Below, one piece after another: positions 45,151-56,455 of a stretch of DNA of 64,000 bases. A program made the position numbers and the translations under genes. The stretch's first letter is position 1. Every line of letters begins with the position of its first letter. The stretch is from Cyclina sinensis (Eukaryota; Mollusca; Bivalvia; Venerida; Veneridae): assembly GCA_012932295.1 (NCBI GenBank), contig JAAONU010000008.1, forward strand, positions 34,524,949 to 34,588,948, written 5' to 3'. The notes under the pieces are model-generated. The model was not told the DNA's origin. It ran no database searches and saw only the letters and a list, made by a program, of their open reading frames with translations.

Positions 45151-45312
45151 TTGTGCTTTAGTTCAATCACTTATTTAATTATGATTCATTCAATCTACCG
45201 CTTTCATGGTAGAATGTTTCAATCGTAATGATAAATGTGATCTGGACAATTCCCGTCCCTTTCAACCTGTCAGATTTTTCCAATCCAATCCTAAGATGAT
45301 ATGATGATATTA

Positions 45313-45440
45313 CCACGGACCATTCCACTCCAGCATTTTGACAGATCTGTCAATAGTACGGACCATTCCACTCCAGCATTTTGACAGATCTGACAATAGT
45401 ACGGACCATTCCACTCCAGCATTTTGACAGATCTGTCAAT
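45313..45440 (+). repeat. 46 bp minisatellite (copy 3)
   Basis: Three units made of CGGACCATTCCACTCCAGCA, TTTTGACAGATCTGTCAAT and AGTA. The unit includes the downstream inverted repeat TGACAGATCTGTCA, which in copy 1 lies outside the repeated 26 bp. The locus therefore expanded with a different register. Confidence 0.88.
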
Positions 45441-45805
45441 TTTCCGTCCGGCCATTTCAAAAACTTGTACACAAGTACCTTTATTTCATCAACAAATACA
45501 CTTTAATCATAATACTAACAACGTGTCTAATCTCTCGAACTTGTAAAAACCATCAACAACTTTATTAAAAGAAAAAAAAATGTCCGTCAGGAAAGATGTC
45601 TGAGTATTCACAGAAGTTATGTTTATCTTCCTAAAATGAATACCTTCATAAAATTGCTCAAATACCACACCATCAAACTGCCTCCATATTTGATATATTA
45701 CAAGTATATCACGTTTACGATGTACCATTAGAATTGTCCATGTCACGTTACTTCGTATCCCACACAGCACGGGTAAAGGAATTTAACAATGAGGGAGAAA
45801 GGTCA

Positions 45806-46041
45806 TTAATTGATGGCATATTTTATTGATATTGTATGAGTGGTCGTTGCAAATAGTGTTATATTATTACATGTCAAATGGACGTCCAAATATGGTAGTA
45901 AGTCATTAATTCCACTTTATGACCAACATCCAAAATGAAGTAAATAATGGAAAAGAAACGGCTGTGACAGAAACGTTAGAACGTGTGTTAAGAACAAGAA
46001 GCTATAGGAAGAAATAAACAATTATGTGTACGCATTTTTAC
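45806..46041 (+). promoter_or_regulatory. Promoter block of pseudogene C, copy 3
   Basis: TTAATTGATGGCAT, CCAAATATGGTAGTAAG and CCAACATCC are present. The donor is lost (TTTTTACAACC), as in copies 1 and 2, so that defect is ancestral to the three copies. Confidence 0.5.
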
Positions 46042-46299
46042 AACCAGTCTGTCACATTTTGTAAATTTATTTATTTATGAAACTTTAGAACTTAGATTGT
46101 ATCAGCTCTTTTTGAGATTATAAAATATATTAAATTTCGTGCAAAGAAAACTAGTATCATTACTTTTTTTAATTCTAAAATACCGATGTTATGTCAAATA
46201 AATGGGTCTTAAATTTTTCATTCGAATAAAATTTCATGTAATTTATCTGTATTTAAAATGATTTATTCGTCTTTTTCAATTTGTTTCTTTCGAATTCAG

Positions 46300-46623
46300 A
46301 AAAAAGGTGGAAACTAAAACTGTTATTTTAGTTGGGTTTTCGTTGTTGCAACTCTCTTAGTGTTTTGTCCTTGCCAGAGCAGAGAAGGTGTAGCATGAAC
46401 CGGTTAACTGGCATGTGTAGATGCTTTATCTTCAGACCGAATGGTCCATCTGCAGCGCTAGTTGGACGATGTTAAAACATTGGAGGCGTTTCTTAGATAA
46501 AAAAAACAACAACGAAAGTCACAATGTAGATGTAATACGCTATTCGATATGAAGAAAGAGAACATGAAACATAGCTTCTTTTGGTCAATATTAGGTTTGT
46601 TATATTCGATGAAAATGTGTTGA
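46300..46623 (+). pseudogene. Type C cysteine-rich peptide pseudogene (copy 3)
   Basis: The coding exon follows an acceptor ending at 46299. The start codon is lost: the position aligned to the copy 2 ATG reads AAG at 46305-46307. The signal-peptide region is frameshifted as in copy 2. The core is legible (MNRLTGMCRC, FRPNGPS, VGRC), but TAA follows the third cysteine directly at 46473-46475, and TAG appears a few codons later. Unlike copy 2, the nine bases carrying that cysteine and stop are still present. Confidence 0.82.
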
Positions 46624-47993
46624 CTAATAGGACTCTAAGATGGCTGGTTTCATTCTACATAGCTTGAGTAAATTGCGTATAAATATTTTAAGGAATTAAG
46701 GCTTGGAATAGGCACCAAGAGTTGCGTTAGATGCCTAAGATATCGAAATAAAACAGACTAATGAGATAGTGTACAAAGAGAAATAGAAAGAACAATTAGA
46801 GCTTTGCAATTAGCAAAATGTAAACACTAACTTTATTGTAAAAACAACAAATATAATTGGAAAAAAGTTAAATATTTGATAAAGACTAAAGACATAAGGA
46901 ATGAGGTCTTAGGAACTAGTGCTAAACAAAGAGCATTAAGGCATGCCGCGCTCTTTTAGCTAACCTGAACGATAGCTCAAGTGAGCAGTTAGGATTATCC
47001 ACCGTCTGTCAACTGCTTGCTTTAAGCGACATCTCCTCACACCAAACCTGAATTTTCTTATTATTTCCCCCTTTCAGATTTGTGAAATGCATTGCTTTCC
47101 ATCATGACCTCTGGCTGCTATTGCAACTAAAAAGAAGCTCTTTTCATCAACAACACCTTGCAGGGGATTCGATTATAATTGTGTACAGCTGTTCTGTTGG
47201 TGGTTCTCGAAACAAATAGTGAAATTTATTAAAACCCGAAAATCATGGCCGCCAGAGTCGGTGCTTATTTCATTTTATGTCTATAATGGAAATCTTAAAT
47301 CCTTTCCTTAGAAATAACATGATTTTACACAGATGTTCCTTGAGAGATCCTTTATTAAAATTTTGAAATTTATTACTCTCCGTTGAATAAACATGGCTAC
47401 CAGGGGCAGGGCTTATTTTCGTTATCTCTAAATAGGAAAAAATAACTCCCTTCTTGTAAAACCTGCATTTCCAGTGGCGAAAACTACGTCCACATCAAGT
47501 TTTAGGACTACTGATAAGAAATTTGGTGTTGATGTTTATCTATAAATGTAAATTTATACATATGCACGCTAATGCCCGCTTTGCGGTTTAAAGGCCCGTC
47601 ACAGCAATAACTTGCGATGAGAACTTCTTCCACATTTCCAAGGCTATTGTTTTGAAATTTTGTTTGTATGTTCCCAAATTAGTGTAGATATATGATTGAC
47701 CCCCCTCACAACCCACCTATTTGCTCCACCCCACTAAAGTCCTAAAACTTTATGTCAACCCCCAAATATCCAAATTTGAGAAATCGGACATAAGGGTCAC
47801 CAATACAATAAGGAAATTCAAAATGTATACAGTTTTGTGTAATCTTGAGGTCAAAGGGAAACACTAAATGAGTATGAAGGCGCTACAAAATCAGCTAACT
47901 ACACACATAACATTGATGTATCTCGAGAATAAATACTTAAGCATAAGCAGTATGCATTCCAAGTACGTTAAGAACGATACTACCAATGTCAAC

Positions 47994-48390
47994 TTCAGTA
48001 CCATACGCTTCAGTACCATACTCTTCAGTACCATACTCTTCAGTACCATACGCTTCAGTACAATACTCGTAAGTACCATACTCTTCAGTACCATACGCTT
48101 CAGTACCATACGCTTCAGTACCATACTCTTCAGTACCATACTCTTCAGTACCATACGTTTCAGTACCATACTCTTCAGTACCATACTCTTCAGTACCATA
48201 CTCTTAAGTACCATACTCTTCAGTACCATACTCTTCAGTACCATACGCTTCAGTACCATACTCTTCAGTACCATACTATTCAGTACCATACTCTTCAGTA
48301 CCATACTCTTCAGTACCATACTCTTAAGTACCATACTCTTTAGTACCATACTCTTCAGTACCATACTCTTCAGTGCCATACTCTTCAGTA
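47994..48390 (+). repeat. 15 bp minisatellite, about 26 units (copy 3)
   Basis: Units of TTCAGTACCATACTC, with variants at one or two positions (CGC, CGT, AAG). Because 15 is a multiple of 3, long open frames exist on both strands (47868-48464 plus, 47891-48394 minus). They are periodic translations and not genes. Confidence 0.93.
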
Positions 48391-50180
48391 CCATACTCTC
48401 CTCAGCATTTAAATCGAAAATGACAATGTTACGTTTCTCTGAAATAGTATCACCGACCCTTTAAATATTATTTACGCATTTCAGTCGTAATTTAAATGCA
48501 GATTTTACCTTGGAGCAAACGTGAAGGTTTCTCTTTATGTCCATATAATATTAATATTTAATCCTACTAGAAGTCTTTTCGAATGCCTGTTAAACCTTAA
48601 ATGATGATATACTTAAACAGACATACACACATTACTGTCTTATTCTGAGTCCCCAAGCCAAAAACATTAATGACAAGATGTTCGTGAGTATGATCAACAA
48701 AATATTTGTGTTAATCAAAAAGCGGAATAAAGATTGACATATTCAGCGATGACATTCAGTACCGAAAGAAGGTTTTTTAAGATTTTTTAAAACTACGATA
48801 AACTAAAGACTTTACAAGGCTGTTTCAAAAAATAAGATGAATGAATTTCGCAAAAAAAATGAATTGTTTAAAAGCATACATTATTGCTATTCAATGTATG
48901 TTTTAATGGCGTCAATTTATCTTCATTTCTAGTAAATTCGAGGTCTCAATTTTTGCGAATCATGATTGGCAAGATATGTACCGTACGTCTTTTCAAATGT
49001 CTGTCGTTTTGATCTATTATCTATTATTCGCAAAACATTTTGTATCGATCAATATCTTAATTCACCACATGCGTTCGAGTCGGTTATTGAAAATATGAAT
49101 ACTAGTGCCAGATAATGCATGTAAATACAAATATCTAGCAGAAGTTTTAAATCAACTAAACAAAACTTCACACGGTTTAATCATGTTAATATGCAGAAAA
49201 ACCAACAATCTCAATTTCGTTGACGAAATCGTTTGCAACAAATTGATTTCAAATTGTAACTCCTTCTTAAATTTAATTCCTAAAATATTGAAATTGTTTT
49301 ACTCTCATTCGATCGATCTTAGGTTCATTCGTTAAGTTGTTCTTTAATCTATACCAATAAACTGTTCAATTAGTGTTGAATTCTATTGTTTATAACATTT
49401 TGCAAAAGACTACGTTAAAATCTATGCACGCACAGTTAACTAAATTAGATATCTATTTTCCCTTTTACATCATACTCATAATAATGCAGAAAAAATGACT
49501 AACCTCCTTAAAACATTAAGTAGTCTATATAGTGTAAATGAGCATGAAACAATAGATGTCAAGTTTCTCTATCCTTGACATGATTTTCATTTAGGAACGT
49601 TTACAGGTCACACTAAATGAAGTTATTTATTTTTTAAAAAAAATTGAAAAGTATTATATTTGTTACACAAAACCTAAAATAAGTTCATTGAAAGAGTATT
49701 TCAGCAAACATATTAGTATAACTTTACATTTATTTCATGTACTTTTCAAAAGACACATCAGGCGTCTTCGTTGAACAAACACGAGAAAAATCATCGGATG
49801 CACTTACTATTCTTGTAATTAAATATAAAGCAAAATGCTGCTATTTTAATATGATTTATTTTGAAACTGTTTCTTTTGAAACTGTTACGATAAAGATGTT
49901 CCGGTTTAACTGATGAAACCTACCTTAAGAAGTCCAAGCATTAATTTGGGAATAATTCTACAAGTTTCTTATTCTTGGCTCTCTCTGTGTGTGTGTGTGT
50001 GTGCGTGTGTGTGTGTTTAGTGGGGGTGATTATTGGTATGGTCCTATATTAAATACAGCTAGTGTCTAATATCATTTTCTCTGACTAACATCTATCGTTT
50101 TCACCTTCAAAACAAGATTTTTCCACGTTACGAAATGTTTATTAGAGATATGGTGAGAAACGGAACGTATAAACGCTCCT

Positions 50181-50410
50181 TTAATTGATGCTGTTTTCTT
50201 TTCATTTTTATAAGTGTTCGTCCTAAGTAGCATCACAAGTAACTTCCAAATATGGTAGTAAAAAATTACTTCTACATAACGAACATCCGATCACAAGTGT
50301 ATACAAAATACCAAGAATCTGTACAATAGTAAAGACAAAGTTTGGAAAGTGACAGCAAGACAAACAAGAAAAGAAAGGAATAAACGACAGATTAACTTGC
50401 TCATTTTTAG
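50181..50410 (+). promoter_or_regulatory. Promoter block and non-coding exon 1 of gene B, copy 3
   Basis: All motifs of the copy 2 block are retained. Exon 1 ends TCATTTTTAG at 50410 with donor GTATGA. The acceptor ends at 50991. Confidence 0.62.
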
Positions 50411-50699
50411 GTATGACTTTATTTTGAACATAATTATGTATTTAAAGAAACGTGTTGTCAGGGCTTTATCTATTTACACAAGAATAATAAAACTTGCTTT
50501 TTTCAGCTCCCTGACAAAAAATTGCAGTACGGATATGATCATAAATAAATAATATTTTTTGTAATGCATCTAAAGCGACTGACTCACAGAATTGAGCTGA
50601 ACATTTTTCTCTATAAAATTTAAGAGAAGTTAATATACTATGGAAAAAACAAGATAATATTATGCTTCTATACACCATGAAAACTGGAAAAAAATGTTT

Positions 50700-50850
50700 T
50701 ACCTCTACCAGGATTCGAACCCATGCCTTTCGGTCGATAAAATTTTACCCCGTTAGTCACGGGGTAGATACTTAAGTTATATCATTAATTTTGACGAAAC
50801 TTGATACCTTGTCGCTGTGGCTCAGTGGGTGGTGTACATCGTCGCTTTAT
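50700..50850 (-). repeat. tRNA-derived SINE-like fragment in gene B intron (copy 3)
   Basis: Same B-box and hairpin arrangement as at 18729-18870. Confidence 0.45.
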
Positions 50851-50994
50851 TCTTTTACTTTTTTTCATCGTCGGCCCATCTGTGAGTCAGTCGCTTTAAA
50901 ATGAAACAAATGTAAAGCAGGTGTTAGTAAAAACTCATTTTTTATGTAATATGATTTTGCATAATTTAAAAGCTAATTTCTTTTTTCATAGGAA

Positions 50995-51246
50995 ATGGCG
51001 TCTAGAATAATTGTCACTTTGATTGGGTTACTTGTCTTTACAAGTCTCCTGGAAGTTTGTCAGTGCCGAAGACGAAAGATATGTAGAATGAACCGGTCTA
51101 GCGGCACCTGTGAGGACGTAACGTATCGACCAAACGGTCCATTGTCAGCGCCTAATGGACGTTGTGAAGGAATTGGTGGCAACTGTGAAGTGATTCGGAT
51201 AGGACGCAGACACAGATGCATATGTAATATGATACTTCCGGACTAG
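50995..51246 (+). CDS. Secreted cysteine-rich cationic peptide, type B (copy 3)
   Basis: An 83-residue precursor with the same signal peptide and the same six mature cysteines (30, 39, 57, 64, 75, 77) as the copy 2 protein. The two genes differ at only four bases. One is silent (Arg27, CGT to CGA). The other three fall within two adjacent codons and change Ile35-Thr36 to Ser35-Ser36, in the loop between the first and second cysteines. The ATG is 3 nt after the acceptor. AATAAA is at 51425-51430. The stop follows LPD. Confidence 0.88.
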   Translation: MASRIIVTLIGLLVFTSLLEVCQCRRRKICRMNRSSGTCEDVTYRPNGPLSAPNGRCEGIGGNCEVIRIGRRHRCICNMILPD

Positions 51247-52107
51247 AAAGTGTGTTGTCTTTGTTAGCTTTCTCTGTTTGATACAAAAGGAGAAAGACAT
51301 AAAATTTGATGAATGTTTGTTGAATCATAGACGTTTTAGGATATTGATATTTTGGAAAGAAAATAATCAGTGCTTTAAATACAGTCAAGGAAATAGCAAA
51401 CAAGCTCAGTGCGTGAATGTTTAAAATAAAATACATATATTTATTACTGTACAACATACAGACTAAAGAATAAATTAGTTCACCACGCCATTTGTATCTT
51501 TTAAAAACTCCAGCTCAAATTAAAAGAATAAATATTTTTTCAACAGATTAAAAGGCTTTCTAAATAAATGATTTATGCGAATGTTATTGTTGCCTGTTGA
51601 TGTTTCTTTTCACAATGTTTTTGAAGTTCAAAAGTGTACTTCGGGTTTTTATATTTAACGTTTTGGCGGTGCACATCCGTGTATACATCTGCTTTATCGG
51701 TAATCTCCGCGTTCACACCGGTTAGTCTATGCTGCAAACAATTTGCAATGATAAGCAGTCAGAAAAATCGGACAGACATCAGTTGAAACAGCTGAGTCGC
51801 TTAAATTTAAGAAGTGTATTCCATTAGAATATCTCTGCTATGTATATGCGTGTTTACTTTTCAATTATTAGTCACTGCACTCTGAAACTCGAACAGATTG
51901 TTAAGCGGTGTATCCATACTGAACTAGAACACAACCTCGGCACTTTCTACAGACTGAAACGAGTTACTGCTTTGATAACGGTCATATCGCCTCGGTCAAT
52001 ATTATTTTTTTTGGCACATATCACATTATATTCACCAGTTAAAAAGTCCATATCTGTATAATATTCTTCAAGAAAATACTGATAAATTGGGCAATATTTT
52101 CGTGAAG

Positions 52108-54585
52108 CTGGCGGCCCAGCGACCTAGCGACTTAACCGCAGCGGCCTAGCGGCAGACCGGCCTAAGGGCCAAAAATAAACATTGTTATCAAAATGATATC
52201 TATGAAATAAGTGTCAACAAACATCAACAACAAAAGGTGATTGGGGTGTACTTTTGCGAATTAAGAAAAAGTCCACTCATTATTTGTTACCTGATGGCTG
52301 CTAGCGACCCAGCTGCCTAAGATAAATAAGTAAATATATTTTTAGACTGAGTTTCGATAAGCAACAACAACAAAAAAGGTTTTGGTGTGTGATTTTTTTT
52401 TTTTACAAATTAAATAAAAGCGTCCTTTCATAATTTATCTGAAGGCTGTTAGCGGCCTAACGGCCTACGATGAACCTTGTTTTATAACTATAAGAATAAT
52501 ATCTTTGAATTGAGTGTCAATAAACAACAACAATAAAAGGGGTTTGGGGTATTTTTGCTAATTAAAAACGGGTTATGAAAAGAAATATTTGCCTAGCAGC
52601 CCACGGCCTAGCGGCTTAAGACATACATGGTGTATCACAATAAAAGAGTATTTTTGAACTCAGTTCAAACAAACAACAGGGATCTGAGGTGTACCTTGGC
52701 AGATGAAAAATAGATTTTTTTTTCACGAAAAGACGTATTTGCTGTCTAAAGGCTGCTAGCGTCCCAGCGGCCTTAACTGTACATAGTGTATCAGAGTTGA
52801 AACAGTATTTCTGAACTATGTTCTAACATACATTCTCTACAAAAGTTGTTGGAATTTATTTTTGAAATTTAACAATGACGATTTTTTTTCATGAAAAATG
52901 TGTTTGCTATCTGTAAGCTGCCATCGGCCTAGGATTCACAATTTATGTCACAGTAAAATGGTATATCTGAGTTTCAACACATAGAGTAAACAAATGGTGT
53001 TCTGGGCGTTTGATGTTTTTTGTTTGTTTGTTTTGTTTTGTTTTTCAAATTTAAAGAAAAAGCAAGGATAGTTCGTGAAAAGATTGCTATTTGTAGACTA
53101 ACGCTGCGCAGCGGTCTTAGATAGACGTTGTGTTTCATAGTAAAAGAAGTATTTCTGCATTCAGTTTTAACAAACGACATAATTTATCTATTTCTCATGA
53201 TTTTAAAAAGAAAGCAATGAAAGAAGGAAGGTAAGAAGGAAGGAAGAAAGTCGGTCGGTCAATCAGCCGGGCGGCCGGTCGATCAATCGTTCAGACAGTA
53301 AGTGAGTTAGCCAATCAGTAGGTAAGTAAGTTAGTAAAAATAAAAATACATTTAAGGTAGGTCGAATTAAAAATATTTGTATTTACCTCTCTTATTGATG
53401 AATAACAGACTGACTGACTGACCGAACGACCGACCGACCAACCCACTCACTCACGCACGCACGCACGCACGCACACACGCACACACACGCACACACCACT
53501 CACTCACTCTCTTTAATTTCTTTCTTTCTCTCTTACCTTTTTTCTTTTTTAAGATAAGGAGAGATAGATAGATTATGTTATTTGTTTGAACAAAGCTCAG
53601 AAATACTATTTCAGCTGTGAACTGTATGTATATCATAGGCCGCTGGATCCCTAGCAGCCTTAAAAAAAGATTAAAAACTTCTCTTCATGAAAAACCTTTT
53701 ATTTTGAATTTGCAAAAAGACAACCCCTTTTATTTATATTGTTATTATGAGTTCAGAAATACCATTTTATTGTAACATTCTATGTATATCTTAAGCTGCT
53801 TGACCGCCAGCAGCCTAAAGTAAAAAACTTCTTTTCATGAAAAACCTTTTGAATTTACGAATAGATACCAAAGCTTTTTTGTTTATGTTGTTTGTTTGAA
53901 CTAAGTTCAGAAATACTATTTAAACTGTGACACTCTGGGCAGCCTACAAATATTAAAACTACTCTTCATGTAAATCTTTGATTTTGAATATACTAATGGA
54001 CAGCCCAAACCCCTTTTGTTTATGTTGCTTGTTTCAGCTGAGTTCACAACTTCTATTATAACGGTGATACACTATGTATATCTTAGGCCGCTGGGCCGCT
54101 AGCAGCCTAAAACTGCTAAAACTTTCCTTCATGAAAATGTTTTTCTTTTATTTTGAATTTGCAAAAGGAAACCCCAAACCCCGTTTATGTTGTTTGTAGT
54201 AACGGAGGTTCAAAAAGGCTTTGATGCGCTTTCTATATCTAACGCCGCTTGGTCGCTAGCAGCCTAAGAAAAGCAATAACTTCTTTCGTGAAAATCCCTT
54301 TTACAATATTCAAAAGGACACCACAGTCCTCATTAGTTTATGTTGTTTGTTTGAACTGTGATTAGAAATACTATTTTTACTGTGATACAATATGTATAAC
54401 TTAGATCACTAAGCCGCTGGGCCGCTAGCAGCAGAAAGATAGAAAACTCTTCTTGTCCTATAAACCCTCTAAATTTTCAACTTGCAAAAGTGCACCCAAA
54501 CCTCTTTTGTTTGTGCTGTTTGTTTGAAATGAGCTCAGAAGTACCATTTTAACTGTGATACACTATGTAAATCTTAGGCCGCTGG
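52108..54585. mobile_element. Foldback-like inverted repeat with tandem arms (copy 3)
   Basis: Counterpart of 20135-22610, with the same arms and central GACT/GGTC/CACG simple repeats. The only differences are point changes, small homopolymer indels and a few bases near 53600. Confidence 0.7.
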
Positions 54586-54711
54586 TTCTTTCGTTCATTC
54601 GTTCATAACTTTGTTATAACAGTCAATAAGTCAGTCAGTCGGTCAGTCAGTGTGATTGAAGCTTTGGTCATTTTATTTAAATTTATCATTGTAATAGAGA
54701 CAATTTTATCT

Positions 54712-55545
54712 TTAAACAAGAGCTATCACTGGAAATTGATATATGCCCCCGAAATGTAGCTTTGAAATGAAACTGGTGTAAATATATAATTGAATATGCT
54801 TGAGGAAAAAATAGAGCATGAACTGAAGGTAAATGGTAAAGTAATGTTTTTCTGCTTCAGATTCTTATATGAAGGTTGAAGACATAATTATTCAGTGAAA
54901 TAGAAAGCTGTGAGTTTGGCCTTGAATACCAACAATATTGTTTTATTCCCAACCCCTACTGATGTTTTATATATATCAAGGTTTAGTGAGAAACATTCGA
55001 TTTCAATAAAATCCCCCAAACGGTTTTGGAGATGTAGCTTGGACAAGATTTTAATATAGAAGTTATAGTAAAAAATGACTAAGGGCCCATAACACTGCCA
55101 AACATAATCCGTCCAGAAACTCCTGACAACATGCACAGCTAGATTTGGTGACAAACATTCCTGTGCAGTTTCAATGAAATCCTAAAATGGCTTTGGAGAG
55201 GAAGCATGGACAAGATTTTGATATAGAAGTTAGGGTAAAATATGAATAAGTGCCCATAACTCTGCCAAAAATATTCTGAGCAGAGACTCCTGACGGTATG
55301 CGCAACAAGGCTTGGTGACAAACATGCCTGTGAAGTTTCAATGAAATCCTCCAAGCGGTTTTGGAGATGAAGTGTAGAGAAGATTTTAATTTAGAAGTTA
55401 TAGTAAAAAATGACTAAGTGCCCATAGCTCTGCCAAAAATAATCCGAGCAGAAACTGCTGACGATATGCACAACTAGGCTTGGTGAAAAACATTCCTGTG
55501 AAGTTTCAATGAAATTCTCCAAGCGGTTTGGAGATGAAGCGAGGA
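54712..55545 (-). mobile_element. About 165 bp tandem-core element, reversed (copy 3)
   Basis: Same AAACAAGAGC end as at 22737. Four units instead of three. The additional unit lies at about 55315-55480. Confidence 0.6.
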
Positions 55546-55847
55546 CAAGATTTTAGCTTAAATCGACTTGGGAGGGTCCCTAGATCTTAAAAATGACATC
55601 TTCTAAAGTGGCACCAAAATTCCTGATAGTCTGCGAGAGTGTCAGAAACAGTCGCATACCGGTAAAATCGACACGGGAGGGTCCCTGGACATTAAAAATG
55701 ACATTTTTCTGATTGGCACCAAAATTCATGAAAATTTGCAAGAGTGTCAGAAACAGAATCTGACCTACACAATAGACCCGGGAGGGTCTGTTGATGTTAA
55801 AACATGTTTTTTTTTCATTGAAATTTTCCAGACTTTTAAGACTTCCT

Positions 55848-56455
55848 TTCTGCTACTGCTGTTACTGCTACTGTCAGCTTCACATTTTGTTTACTGCTAA
55901 TGCTGTTACTGCCAACTTCACGTTTTCTTTACTGCTACTGCTGTTACTGCTACTGCCAACTTCACGTTTTGCCTACTGCTACTGCTGTTACTTCAACCGC
56001 CAACTTCATGTTTTGTTTACTGCTACTGCTGTTACTGCTACTGCCAACTTCACGTTTTGTTTACTGCTGTTCCTGCTGTTATTGCTACTGCCAACTTCAC
56101 ATTTTTCTCTTGCTGCGTACTGCTACTGCCAACTTTACGTTTTGTTTACTGGTACTGCTAACTTCACATTTTTCTACTGCTGCGTACTGCTACTGCCAAC
56201 TTCACATTTTTCTACTGCTGCGTACTGCTACTGCCAATTTCACATTTTTCTACTGCTGCGTACTGCTACTGCCAACTTCACATTTTTCTACTGCTGCGTA
56301 CTGCTACTGCCAACTTTACGTTTTGTTTACTGGTACTGCCAACTTCACATTTTCTACTGCTGCGTACTGCTACTGCCAACTTTACATTTTGTTTACTGGT
56401 ACTGCCAACTTCACATTTTTCTACTGCTGCCTGCTGCTACTGCTCACTTCCTATA
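55848..56455 (+). repeat. 38-48 bp CTG-rich minisatellite (copy 3)
   Basis: Practically unchanged from 23698-24312, with the same unit number, in contrast to the fast-changing minisatellites upstream. Confidence 0.88.

Noticed and set aside
47868..48464. 198-codon plus-strand and 167-codon minus-strand frames
   Set aside because: They come from a 15 bp repeat. Both strands stay open because the unit is a multiple of three and lacks stops.
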